Source of the DNA: Beta vulgaris subsp. vulgaris
Lineage: Eukaryota; Streptophyta; Magnoliopsida; Caryophyllales; Amaranthaceae
DNA length: 64,000 nt
Assembly (NCBI RefSeq): GCF_026745355.1
Contig: NC_079207.1
Coordinates: 11,971,625 to 12,035,624 of the forward strand
Reading direction: 5' to 3'
The notes under the pieces are model-generated. The model worked only from the letters and a program-made list of their open reading frames with translations, did no database searches and was not told where the DNA came from. Position numbers and translations under genes: made by a program. Positions within the stretch are counted from its first letter, which is position 1, and each line of letters begins with the position of its first letter. This document shows positions 37,467 through 49,200 of this stretch, piece after piece.

Positions 37467-37731
37467 TGTTGTGAGAAATATATAGAGAGATAAGCTACTA
37501 ATAGAAATATACCAGAAGAGTGTATTGTATCTTCTTTTTTTTCTAGCAAACTCGCTTCTTACCAATGACGGTATTTATAGGTAAAAATTTCACTATGTAA
37601 TTATTTGCACAAAATCAACATTTGCACCGGCTCTGAGAAAATTCACCCAATATGCATTTAATGCAAGTTAGGTGAATGTAGACTTCACTATGCTTTATGA
37701 TGGAATTTACCATTTCACTGTTCTCTCAACA
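37467..37731 (-). repeat. Copia LTR (3' LTR on the minus strand)
   Basis: On the minus strand it starts TGTTGAGAGAACAGTG and ends TTTCTCACAACA (TGTTG..CAACA), 265 bp. Directly before it is the polypurine tract CAAGGGGGAG, as expected upstream of a 3' LTR. A CTATAAATACC TATA box lies inside. The matching 5' LTR is not in the window. Confidence 0.82.
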
Positions 37732-39664
37732 CTCCCCCTTGAATGTCCATTGATTACTCATAGTAGACGTTGTCTCATTAAGAACCTTGTTAGAAAAAAT
37801 CCTGTGGAAAAATCTATAACTAGGGAAAAGAGTACAACTATTGTGTATACTTATATGCTTAAAATTAATTGCCTCATTAAAAACCTTGTTAGAAAAAACC
37901 CGCTGGGATAAAAACCTGGTCGAAGGAAAAAAAAAGAGTGCAGCGCATATAATTACTCTCCTGAATCTAGCATATATCACGAAGATGACGCATTCCAGTT
38001 TTTCGGACTAATTAATTCTTCAAGTTTCTTCGCGGGAAGGGATTTGATGAATAAATCTGCAAGATTCTCACATGATCGGATTTGTTGGATGTTTATTGTC
38101 CCTTCCTTTTGGTGGCCATGAGTGAAGAAAGATTTTGGTGATAAATGTTTAAAACTGTCTCCTTTGATGTACCCTTCGCTTACTTGGGTGATACATGCAG
38201 TATTGTCTTCGTAGATGATAGTTGGATATGTTGTTATTGTTTCCATTCCACATTCTTCTTGGATATTCTTGATCATTGATCTTAGCTAAGGGTGTTAAAA
38301 AATATCCGATCCGAAAATCCGCTGACCCAATCCGGAATTTTAGATATCCGATCTGATTTTAAGATTTCATATATTTCGGATCAGATATCCGGAAAAATCG
38401 GCTTTTCGGATCGAAATTTTTCAAAAAATGGTTGCGATCCGAAAACCCGGTGATCCGATCCGAAAATTTCGGATCGCAATTCCTCTGGTCCGAAATTTTC
38501 AGATTGAATCCGATCCGATATCCGATATTGAACAGCCCTAATCTTAGCCATACACATTCCTTTCCAGCTTCATAAAGAGCAATTAGTTCTTCATGATTTG
38601 ATGATGTGGTCGTCAAAGTCTGCTTCGTGGATTTCTAAGATATTGTAGTACCTTCATAAGTGAATACATATTCGGATTGAGACTTAGCCTTTTGTGGATC
38701 TGATAGGTACCAACATTTGCATATAACATTTGCATATCTAATGAGTGACGCATTTGTTTCCGACTGATAGAATAATCCTAGGTCTTGTGTTCCTCGAAGA
38801 TAATGTAATAAGTATCTGACTCCATTCCAATGTCTCTTTGTTGGTGCATTATTGTATCTAGCAAACAAGTTTACTAAAAAAGCTATGTTAGGCCGAGTAT
38901 TGTTAGCCAAGTATATTAAGGCACCAACCGCACTTAAATATGGTGCTTGAGGACCAATAATTTCTTCATTTTCTTCTCGTGGCCTGAATGGATCACTTTC
39001 ACATTCAGGGAACGCACTATCGTTGGAGAGCTTATTGGGTGAGCTCTGTCCATGAAAAAATGTTTCAGATTTTTTTCTGTATAATTTGATGTATGAACAA
39101 AAATCCCATTTCTCAAATGTTCCATTTGCAAGCCAAGGCAAAATTTTGTCCTCCCGAGATCTTTCATCTCAAATTCTTTCATCAAGTACTTCGCAGTCAC
39201 TTTGAGTTCTCTAGGAGTTCCAATAATATTCAAATCATCGACAAAAACAACAATGATGGAGAATCCTGATTAAGATCGCTTAATGAAAACACGAAGACCG
39301 ACTTGATTATTTTGAATCCTTCTTTCAATAGGTATTTAATAAGACAATTATAACACATTCTTCTAGATTGTTCTAACCCATATAATGACTTTTTCAATTT
39401 TATAGAAAGCATCTCTTTGGGCATGTGATTTTCTGATAGTTTTAGTCCATAAGGGACTTTCATATAAATATTTGTGTCAAGTGCCCCATATACGTATGTA
39501 GTCACGACATCCATTAACCTCATTTGCAATCCTTTCGAAATTGATAAGCTTACCATAAATCTTAGTGTAGTTGCATCAACTATTGGAGAATATGTCTCAT
39601 TATAATCAATCGCTGTTGGCATTTGCGAGAAGCCTTGTGCTACCAGCCTTGCCTTATATCAATG
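37732..39664 (-). mobile_element. Ty1/copia RT-RNase H half, minus strand
   Basis: From 39664 leftwards: YKARLVAQGFSQ, IDYNETYSPIVDATTLRFMV (RT start), YMKVPYGLKL, KLKKSLYGLEQSRRMCYNCL, then a damaged YVDD region near 39235. MKDLGRTKFCLGLQMEHL, PYLSAVGALIYLANNTRPNI and YLRGTQDLGLFY follow. RNase H is TTSSNHEELIALYEAGKECVWLR, interrupted by a MITE, then resuming MIKNIQEECGME, YEDNTACITQV and INIQQIRSCENLADLFIKSL, with a stop at 37977. The frame breaks at about 39235, 39141 and 38630. Between 37740 and 37970 is the usual copia tail with two copies of an AACCTTGTTAGAAAAAA.CC motif. Confidence 0.92.
38287..38540. mobile_element. hAT-type MITE inserted in the copia RNase H region
   Basis: 254 bp with ends TAAGGGTGTTAAAAAATATC and, as complement, TAGGGCTGTTCAATATCGGA. 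It is flanked by a perfect 8-bp duplication ATCTTAGC (38279-38286 and 38541-38548). Removing the element and one duplication joins the RNase H frame seamlessly (KECVWLRSMIKNIQE). The interior is rich in palindromic ATCCGATCCGAAA motifs. Confidence 0.95.
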
Positions 39665-39671
39665 ATCTTGC

Positions 39672-40905
39672 TTAATCATTAATCAAGAGGCTACAAGTAA
39701 TCGCAAGACCATTAATAATGAGGTCAAAATTGCCCTCTACTACTTGGGGTCATGGTATATTACATGCAGCTGCATTGATAAGATTAAGGCTGACAACCTA
39801 TCACAAATTCTCACCGTTACAATTGGTATCAGGTCGAGAACCAAATGTCTCACATTTGAGAATTTTTGGGCGCACTGTACGTGTACCCATTGCTCCGCTC
39901 CAACGTACTAAAATGGATCCACAAAAAAGGATGAGAATATATATTGGATTTGAATCTCCATGAGGTCGAGAGCCGAATGTCTCACATTTTAGAATTTTTG
40001 GGTGCACTGTACGTGTACTCATTGCTCCGCCCCAACGTACTAAAATGGATCCACAAATAAGGATGAGAATATATATTGGATTTGAATCTCCATCAACTAT
40101 CAAATATATAGAGCCAACAACTGGCGATTTATTTACGGCTTGATTTGCCAACTGTCATTTTAATGAGTCAATATTCTCATCCTTAGGGGGAGAGAAAGTG
40201 GACCCTGAAAACATAAATATAGAAATTACATGGAACGCATCAAATATCATTTATGGACCCGAGAATAAATTCATGCGAAAAAGAAGTAAAGGAAATTATT
40301 CATTTGCAAAGTATTGCGGACCAATTGCAAGATGCATTCACAAATACTAGGAAAGTGACAAAGTCACATGTACCTATTGCGAATGCCCCGGCATGAATTG
40401 AAATTCCTAATGATAATAACGCTACTGAAAATCAGTCAATAGTGCGTTGAAAACGTGGTAGACCACCTGATTCTAAAGACTCAAAACCAAGAAAAATGAA
40501 AAAACAAGGCGAAACAACAAATGAAATTAATATAAATTCTCCAACGGAGCATGATGAAAACAAAGATAAAGATACACATCTTCCAGAAGAAACGGAACAT
40601 GAAAGCATAGACAACAATGAAACTTCAATTAATTATGTTTCTACAAAGAAACAATGGAATCGAAAAGATGTTGTCTTGAATGAAATCTTTGCTTACTCCA
40701 TAGCGGTTGAAATGACATACGATGAAAATGATATAGAACCAAATACAGTAGATGAATGTCCCTGCAAAAAAGATTGGCCAATATGGAGAGACGCAATTCA
40801 AGCAGAATTGAAATCACTTGAAAAACTTGAGGTATTTGGCAGTGGGTACAACAGGTATTCGTGAGAAAACGAAATGAGAAAAATGAAGTTGACTTATGCT
40901 CGGCA
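39672..40905 (+). mobile_element. Ty1/copia integrase-C / RT-N half, plus strand
   Basis: Plus-strand reading begins LIKRLQVIARPLIMRSKLPS, then TWGHGILHAAALIRLRLTTY and HKFSPLQLVSGREPN (integrase C-terminal half). SHLRIFGRTVRVPIAPLQRT follows, then the polar linker (40200-40740), then RT start CPCKKDWPIWRDAIQAELKS and FVRKRNEKNEVD near 40900. A tandem duplication (39831-40092) and stops disable it. The text ends exactly where the minus-strand half (YKARLVAQGFSQ at 39664) begins, so both are parts of one copia type joined head to head. Confidence 0.9.
39831..40092 (+). repeat. 131-bp tandem duplication in the integrase C-terminal region
   Basis: The stretch from AGGTCGAGAACCAAATGTCT to GATTTGAATCTCCAT occurs twice in succession, about 95 percent alike by eye. 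The first copy ends in TGA. Confidence 0.92.
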
Positions 40906-41197
40906 TCGATTTTGGGTCCTCTGTTTCCTTGACTTAAGGTGGGCAGAAGAGGCAATGATGGAATAAATATTTTTCCTCCCATTATACATATATATAGTGT
41001 GGGAAAAATTGTTTGAGTTGGATAAAAATTCTGAAAACTTATTTATCCTAAACCACAAAAGATTTGGATTAAGGTTTGAAGTAACATTATATCCTTCAAC
41101 TTCCATAAAATCCCGCCAAACATGGAAGACGAGCATGTACATAATTTATTTCTATCTTGTGTGAAAGACCAAATTATATCCTGATTTCGTTAAACTA

Positions 41198-41387
41198 AAA
41201 GAAAAGTCAGCTAAAGAAAAAAAACTAGTGGGCTTTAATTAGTTATGGATTTGTAGTAATACTACTACAGTACAGTAGCATGAAGCGCCAAGCTAAAAGG
41301 AAAGTCGGCTAAAAAAAATTTGTGGGCTTTCATTAGTTGTGGATTTGTAGTAATACTACTACAATACGTAGCATGAGGCACAGTAAC
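41198..41387. repeat. About 100-bp direct duplication
   Basis: GGGCTTTAATTAGTTATGGA followed by TTTGTAGTAATACTACTACA at about 41230 is repeated at about 41326 with GAAAGTCGGCTAAA before it and GTAGCATGA after it. Noncoding. Confidence 0.8.
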
Positions 41388-41764
41388 AAAAGGGTCGGGA
41401 GAGTATTTGATGGGCTTTGCCATGATAAAAGTCATGTGGTTGTATCAAGACACTATGGTCATAGGCTAAAGTATGTTAAAGAAAATTCAACACTTAATCA
41501 TGATCAAAACATTCAAAATCGTGTATGTGATATAGTCTCGAGAGAGCAATTTGTAGGCATAAATATTTTATTATATGTCACGTCACACATTTAATTGATC
41601 CATTAAAACTTTAAAGTCAAATGTTGACTTTTGTAAATTGGTGGTCATCTAAATTAATTAATTTGGGATTACTATTCTTTCAAAATAGGTGTGGCACACA
41701 TAAAATTGTTTTTGAAGGGACGAATATTGATTAATTAGGGAAGCACATTTTAAAAGTATAATAA
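41388..41764. other. Intergenic, no gene recognised
   Basis: An 85-codon plus-strand frame (41337-41594) has no recognisable domain and starts within the duplication. The rest is AT-rich. Confidence 0.4.
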
Positions 41765-44511
41765 AAAAAGGGTTAATTGGTTAGAACAACACAGCTTTTG
41801 GCTCAAATGCAAGGAACATCACAATCTTAAACGGGTGCAAAGCGTAGAACCAACTTAAACATGTGGTGCAGAAAATAGCATAAATGGCACCGGAGCATGG
41901 AGATTCCACCGGAACTAGGGAATCTCCATTAATTTAACATTTTCTTTTGACTCTCTCACTATTTTTTTGTTAAAATTCACGTGCCTGCCCCAATTCCTTT
42001 CTATTTCTCTCTTTTCTCTTTTTCTCCTCCAGTTAAACTACCTACATTTCTTCTCCAGAAACAGAATCTTATAATGCAAAAACTAACCTACAACACACCA
42101 TTTCTTAACCTCCACCACACTAAATCTACCCTACACCACTCTGCACACCACACTACATCACCACCACCCTCTTCCCTAGCCCACAACACTACAGCGCCCA
42201 CCACTGCCCTCAACATCATCATTTTCCTTCACCACACTAAACACCACCTCCACTCCAGCATCGTCATCCTCTACCCCCAAACACTACAGCACCACCACAC
42301 CAAACACCATATCCACCACAACCTCGCATTACTCCCAGTCCACAGGAGCATGTGCTACCGTGCTGATTCACCACAAAAGAGAAGAGTTCCAAGAAATTGG
42401 AATGACTATGGCGCGACCTCGGAGCGGGCGCTCATCAAACCAACGCATTTACAAACATCACATGGAGTGGTCTTACCTGACATTCTAAGATTGACACTGT
42501 ACACCATGAAACAACAGTGAATATCAATCTAGGAGAAACTGAGATCAGCTGCCACAACTGTTACACATCAATTATTGATGACGATAGAAGTAAATTCATC
42601 AGCTTGATTTCGATATTGGTGCTGATTCAATTTACATGTGATATGTCATAATTATATATAGTTTTTAGATGCATTTTGATTGCATTTGGAACTCCCTTTA
42701 GAGCATTTAGGTGCATAATGGCATGAATTACGTAAGTTGTGCTCTACTACTCCCTATTTGTGTGTTTTGATCATTTTCAGGTTACTTTGATGCAAATTGA
42801 TTATGATTACCTACGATCAAGCCTATTAATAATTGAAGATGAAGATATCTTGCACAAGGATCACAATGCATCCTTTCGGGATAATTTCGAGTTAGAATGA
42901 AGCAAAGAGTTAGTGAAAGAAGTGTCAAAACTGACATCTGTTCACCATTTTGACCATAACTTTTGATAGAAATCAAGAAATTCCAGTTGGGTTGGAAACT
43001 AGACTTCAAGGGCTTTTCAATGATAGGTCACACGCTAAAATCCAACTTCTGATTTGAGAGATACATCCTTCGCAAGTTGACGCAAAATCGCAGTTTCCTC
43101 GCCCGGTCGACCGGGCGGTTTCGTCCGACCGTGCGAAATGAAAATTTCACCACGATGCAAGGCAAATTAGCCCGGTCAACCGGGCGAGAAAAGAGTCAAA
43201 ATCGCTTGCGCACCCGACCGGGCGGATTTTGCTTTTCTATCGTAACTTTCAATCACTGTCGCCTGACCGGGCGGTTTCTCTGGGACAGGTTTTTTCTCCT
43301 TTTTTAGCCGATTTTTTAAAAAGTATAAATAGGTTTTTAGTATCTTCAATTGGACTATCTTATTTTCTACGTTTTTAGGGCTAAACACTTAGTTTTTCTC
43401 TCTCTACCTTTGTGTTAACTCTTGATTTTGAAGATTATAAAGATCGTTGATTTCGTTTTCATTGTTATTCAATCATTCGGTATTCTTCTTTACTTAGTTT
43501 AATTTAATGAATTCTTTTAGTTGTTGATTATCTTTATTGAGTTTATTATTATCATGAGTGAGTGTCTATTTCTAGGGCTTAGAGAGGGAAACCATGTTTA
43601 TACCTTTTTTATTGTGGTTTGATGTTCTTTGATATTTGGTTTGAATTAGAATAATTCATGTTGATTTATTATGCTTGTTTAATTCATGTAATTGCGCAAT
43701 ATCATGAGTAATATGTTTATTAGAATCGAAAGATCGTATTCATTAGAGGCTTGTTACAATAGGTAGGTTTGATTATGTTGAGTGACCGTACTGACATATG
43801 TTAATCTAAGAGTTGTTAATGCCTGACAAGATTAACGAAATACTTTATTTATTCGAACCTCAATCCAAGTATTGTTGAACTATATTGTAGTAATTAGATT
43901 GGTATAAGCATGGTGGACCGATCAATTGCCCTAGGTTTTTAATTATTTGATAAACTTACATCATTTTGTGTTCTAGTTTATTTTAGTTTATTAATTAATC
44001 CTTCAATCGATTTTCTCTCTAGAAGTAGTTAGATAATTGAGCATAAATCTATAAAACTCCTCTCCCTGTGGATCGACCCGTATTTGCCAATTTCTGCTAA
44101 ACAGACACCGTACACTTGTGGTATATTATAAAACCCATCAACAGGGAAGAAAAGCCTAAAATGAGGAAGTAGTGCAACAATGAAGAAGAGTAAAGAGGAG
44201 ATCAATTTTTTTTTTTGAGATTGAAGTTGAAAGTTGGCAGTTCAAGAGAATAATAAGAGAAGAGAGAGAAATAGAAAAGAAACACAGCTAGGCACGTGAC
44301 TTTAACAAAAAAGGAGGGAATTAAAAGAAAATATTAAAATAATGGAGATTCCCTAGCTCCGGTGGAATCTTCGTGATCCGATGCCATTTATGCTAATTTA
44401 TGCACCACATTTATAAGTTGGTGCTACGTTTTCACCCGTTTAACGTTGTGTTGTTCCTTGCACTTGAACCAAAGGTTGTGCTATTCTAGCCAATTAACCT
44501 TATTTAGGCGC
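41765..44511. mobile_element. Long-TIR (Mutator-like) element, about 2.75 kb
   Basis: The left 41771-42050 and the right 44511-44190 (complement) are inverted copies of each other. Both carry GGTTAATTGG, then CAAATGCAAGGAACA / CAAGTGCAAGGAACA and AAACGGGTG. GATTCCACCGG followed by TAGGGAATCTCCATTA comes next, and CACGTGCCT then TTTCTATTTCTCTC after that. TIRs approaching 300 bp point to a MULE or foldback element. No 9-bp target duplication is clear. No transposase is seen. The interior is largely another repeat (42600-44145), and the Thr/His-rich frame at 41981-42520 is CACCAC-rich low complexity. Confidence 0.8.
42600..44145. repeat. Repeat nested in the long-TIR element
   Basis: The right part (43390-44145) is the family also seen, inverted, at 1743-2480, ending CACTTGTGGTATATTATAAA. 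The left part holds four GC-rich motifs with a CCGGTCGACCGGG-like core at about 43102, 43172, 43218 and 43264 in an AT-rich background. No open frame of note. Probably a noncoding retroelement part or LARD-like sequence, class undetermined. Confidence 0.5.
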
Positions 44512-44592
44512 CTGTACCTGTGGTGGGGCGCCTAATTTAGGCGCCTGTACCTGTGGTTTGGACACCTAATTTAGGTGCCTGGGCACTTTTTT
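44505..44592. repeat. 34-bp tandem repeat with GGCGCC palindromes
   Basis: TTTAGGCGCCTGTACCTGTG occurs twice (44514, 44548 region), each followed by a CACCTAA or CGCCTAA arm; a third partial copy has TTTAGGTGCCTG. It abuts the right end of the long-TIR element. Confidence 0.8.
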
Positions 44593-45168
44593 TTTAAGTC
44601 AATATAGTCCGATTTTGTGTATTAAAAGAATTATAAAATTTCATTAATATTAATAATGTAATAATGTGGCTTGAAAAGTTGTCGGAATTATTGTCGCCGG
44701 AAAAATTGCCGGAGTTCTTGATGGGAGATCCTTGTTGATGAAAGAGATGTAGTGAGAGTGTGATGGAGAGTGAAGAGAGTGAGGGAGAGTGAAAGAGAGT
44801 AGGATAGTAAGTGTTAAAGTATAAATACATGTATATGTATTTATACAGGGTGTTAGTAGGAAATTCCAGAACGACATTTAGCAAATGAATTAAGTTACTT
44901 GAGTTGAGGACTGAGGGTTGTTAATAATCTCTATTACATAAGGGAAGGGGGGAGCAACGGTGTCCTTTTTTGAACCGACTATTTTGCCCCCCTTTCCTTT
45001 CTAAATTACAAAATACTTGCTTGATTAGCTTCTACTTGATTAGCTTATATGAGGAAAATTAAAGTTTCCTCTTATTATAACTTTATAGAAATAAAATACC
45101 TGCTTGATTAGCTTCTATTTTCACTGATCAACAAATATATTTCATGTTATTATCATTGACGACTACAC
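44593..45168. other. Intergenic, no supported gene
   Basis: A minus-strand region with a TATAAATAC box (about 44833), a CTCT-rich leader and a short frame (44594-44884) looks superficially like a gene 5' end, but no domain or splice partner is visible. The remainder is AT-rich. Confidence 0.35.
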
Positions 45169-46020
45169 ATATATAGCTTTTTATGCACGCGATGCGTGCG
45201 ATGACATTTTTAGGCCTAATTATTACTAAGTAGTAAACAAAAAGAAAATACAAGTTAGTATTTAAGTTCACCTCCATTTTGTAGAAATAAGATTCTTTGA
45301 ACTACAATCAAATAGTATTTAAAAACACTTTAATAAATAAGTTAAATAAATGAACAAATAACAGTATTTTATTTCTATAAATGCTTTGCAAAAACCATTT
45401 CATGCGAAATCAGATTGTGTATGAAAAATTTGAAATTTCATTTCACCTATAATTGAAAATCAAAGTGTTCAAATTTAGAAAAGGAGAAAAATTAAAAATG
45501 ACCATTTCATGCAAAATCAGATTGTGTATGAAAAACTTAAATTTCCTTTCAAATATAATTGAAACTCAAAGTGTGAACATTTAGAAAAGGAGAAAAAATT
45601 AAAATGATGAAAATTCTTAAATATCTGTGAAATCAGAATTTAGAAGTTAGACAAGGAAAAAAAAACTAAAATTGTATTATACTTTTCGGTTACAATTTTG
45701 GGATCATAGAGAAATTACTGAAATCCATATAAAAAACTATTATAAATTACAAAAATGAATAAAACCAAAAAAAAAAGAACATGACGATATTTAGTAAAGA
45801 ACATCATATTGACTATAAAAGAACATGCGCATATAAGACTTGAGAAACAAAAAACTATTCAAAATCACAAAAATGAATGACAACATAAAAAGAACATGGA
45901 TTAATCTTATTCACAAAATAGAGGTGAACTTACATACTAACTTGCATTTTCAGTTTGTTTACTACTTAGTATTAGGCCTAAAAATATCACCGCACGCATC
46001 GCGTGCACAAAAGACTAGTT
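45169..46020. mobile_element. TIR element with about 130-bp inverted ends and internal tandem repeat
   Basis: The left end (TTTATGCACGCGATGCGTGC at about 45180, then TTTTTAGGCCTAAT, AAGTAGTAAACAAA, CAAGTTAGTATTTAAGTTCA) is mirrored at 45885-46015 as complement. The core TGCACGCGATGCGTGC is itself palindromic. Inside, 45393-45500 and 45501-45607 are two tandem copies of about 107 bp (CCATTTCATGCGAAATCAGA). Noncoding, superfamily uncertain. It ends about 260 bp before the Myb-like gene's ATG. Confidence 0.78.
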
Positions 46021-46283
46021 TGCATATAATACGAGTTAAGAAATGGGAATTTCCCCACCCCCATAGAATAAAAAGAGCGTGAAAATTAAGTGGGTAAAAG
46101 GAAAAAAAAAAAAAAAAAGGGGTCACAAGAAGGTGAAAATCCCCCTCTTCGGCCAAAAATTCTTCACTGCAAAAGCGAAAACCTTGGGAAAGTGTGTTGA
46201 TGAGCACCTGAGCAGAGAAATTAGCGGGATTTAGGAGGTTTATTTTCGCATTTTTGAACATTCTCTCTATTCAGGCTTTTATA

Positions 46284-49200
46284 ATGCGTGAGATTTCTCC
46301 AATTTCTACTCAGGTGAATTATTTTACTCTAAAATCCTAATCCTTTTATTTCTGGGTTTGGTTTGATTATAATGTTGTTTTACTGATGTCTGATGAATAA
46401 CATTTATTTTGCTTTCTGGGTTTTGTCAGTAATGGTTGAAATGTTGAATATTGAATTATTTGTGGGTCATCGAGAAAGATTTTGTTGATTGTTCCAAATT
46501 TTCATTATATGGGTTGCATTGTTTGTTAGTGTTCATGCCTACTTAATTCAGAAAGAAACCCTTTTTTGGCTTAAGAATCAACAAAATCACGACTTCATAT
46601 TCTTTCGAGGACTGGATTTGATGATATTAGGCTAATTAATGTAGATCATACTAATGTTAGTTGTCAATCTTTTGCACATATTACTATTAAAACTGGTGTA
46701 CATCTTTTGTGCCTGGAGTTTGCATATGAGAGCTTGGCTACCTGAAACTAGACCAATATGGAATGTGACAAAGTAAAATGTGGATGAATTTGATGGTAGC
46801 AATGTATTTTCTTTAGTATTCATGGGTTTTCATGCAAATGTAACACGCTATGCTGCTATGCACCACGCAAGACTTGGTTTAGTGGTCAAGGTTTGGTCTC
46901 TTACTCTGATGACTTCAGGTTCATGGGATCGAACTACACTAAAGGCTCTTTGGGGTTAGGTTCTCCTTACCATTTCCCCTCACTCTCAATGAACCAATTC
47001 AGTACGTCCTTCTCCTTCCTTACTTTTTCTATAAAAAAAACAAAGCCAATACCTGTGGAGTTCAGTGGTGTATGGGGGGGGGGTCTTTTTAGGTCACCTG
47101 AATGCATTAAATGGATCTATTACAAAAGTAATGGTTTATGAAGTGGTGTGTGTTGGTTGTCAGCACAAGTTTGTGGGTCAATTATGTGGAAATGGGAAAT
47201 CTGATACATAAAAAGTGAAAATAGGTGCAGGTAAAGCTTTCTTCTCCTTAAATAACCCCCGCACCAATTGTTCTTGTGGCATTAAGTCTATCAATTAGAT
47301 AGTTATGTGATAGAGTGGAGTATAAGGACCTTCACATGGCTAGAGTCTAGAACTGATCCAAGGCAATCGTTCTATGGGTAATTTGGAATTTGTTCAGTTC
47401 CTACACGTGAGGTACTAGAGCTTTTGATGGAACATATTAATGAGCCATTCTTACATCAGAACTGAAAAGATTGTCACCAAGTTATTGTATCTTTACTGTA
47501 TGTTTCTTGAATGAATCTTAAAATTTGCTACATATTTTCTTGTGAACAAAGAACTTTTGCTGCAGTAGATAGGAATTAGGAGAGTTACAACTTACAACTA
47601 TTAGAATATGATACACATTTTTCTATGGTGGTGTTAATTTGGGGGAGTGGGTAATGGTGGAGTTAAAATCTGAATCAGTAAGCCAACCTACACTCTCAAG
47701 CTATTTAGGCTATCCCGTAAGGTTCAACTAATGGTTATGTGTCTTATACCTACATACCTTCTCTTCTTGGTCGTTTAATATGCTGTTGCCTTGATGCTTA
47801 TATAAAAACATTTAGGAACAATGAGTCTTATCTGGCATTTTTTGTTTTCAACATTTGCCATTTGGTATCAAGTATGGAATTGGGCGTTAAACCCCTTAAC
47901 CCCCCCCCCCCCTTTCCCACAGTCATTTTATTCTTCTTTTCCTCTTTGCCTTCACCTTCCCTCTCTCTCTTTTACCTTCCCTCTTTTATTGATTATTATA
48001 TCTCTCCTCCACCTCACAACCTCCACTACCTTCTCCTCCCCCTCTTCCATCTTTAACAACGTTTCAGATACATGCCTATCGAGATTATAGTTCTCATTGA
48101 CGTCATCTACACCTTATTGCTTTCAGAGGATACATTCCTTGCTTGCCAAAACTACAACTGTTTGAGACCTTTTGTGGGAGACTTCCGAGCAAAGGAGTGC
48201 CTGAAAACGGCCATCAATATTTTTGATCGAGGAGCAGATTGAAGATGGTCGTGGTTGTTACAATGGTGATTTATAAAGGGGGAACGACGTTGAGGATGTC
48301 AAGGGTTTGATAGTAGTAATTTCCAGTGATTTAGAGGGACGATGATCGTGCTGAAATGGTTGGCCGGTGGTCATCAATTTCGGCTAGATCATTGGCAGGA
48401 CACTGACTAAGCAGCATGTTGGAGGTATTTTCTGGGAATTAGGGGAAGGGAGGTGCCATAGCAGCAGCAGTGCAAAAGAAGGGTGGTAAGGTGAGGCTCT
48501 ATTTTTCAAGATAGGAGAAAGGGAGAGGGGGCTAGGTTCAATTGGTTGGGGGCTTTGGGGGAAACTAATCTCCACATACTGGTATATGACCATATGAGAG
48601 TAGTTTTTTTTTTTGGGGGGGGGGGGTCGGGTGTGTGTTCTGGAAGTGGAGTAGTAATCTCCAAATTTTGTTAAAGAAACATACACATGGGTTTGGATGC
48701 TCATACTAAGTAGTTTTTTCACCTCAACCAAACTTGGCCTTAGTATAGGATAATAGGAATTAAATATAATTCCAACTATCGCTAATCTTCTACCAATAAT
48801 TGATTTATTCAGAATAATGTCAACTATTACCCTACCCGTTTCAAAACTGCCCGTCTTTACCTACAACCCTTCAAACCGATTATTTTGTGTTCTAAATATT
48901 TTTTAAGGTCCCTCCTCTTCTTCCACTGCTCTTCCTTCCCTTCCCCAACCCCCTGCCATATCCACACTCAACACCACCAACCCACGACCCAATCCTTAGA
49001 TGTTCTCATACTTTTGCCGTCCCTTCCATTTTCTTTGAAAATTCCGTTTCCCTCGCTTGTAAGATCATTGCATTTGTCTTCTCCTCATCTAAAGTCTTCT
49101 TAATATCATCTCTTTCATCAAATAACCTAGAAATTCAACTCATTTTATAACCCAGAACTTGCATAGTCTTGTCTAACTTTCACTTTTTTAACCTAATCTT

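Noticed and set aside
37977..39622. Functional reverse transcriptase gene
   Set aside because: Frame breaks, a MITE insertion and loss of a continuous integrase-RT link make it a remnant.
41981..42520. 179-codon frame rich in His, Thr and Pro
   Set aside because: CAC/CCA-rich low-complexity sequence within the long-TIR element arm; no recognisable domain.
44594..44884. Possible small secreted-peptide gene on the minus strand
   Set aside because: A TATA-like box and CT-rich leader are present, but overlapping frames give no signal peptide or family match; evidence is too thin.
47739..49103. Frames inside the Myb-like gene intron as separate genes
   Set aside because: Pro/Ser/Leu/Phe-rich readings of pyrimidine tracts, without domains.
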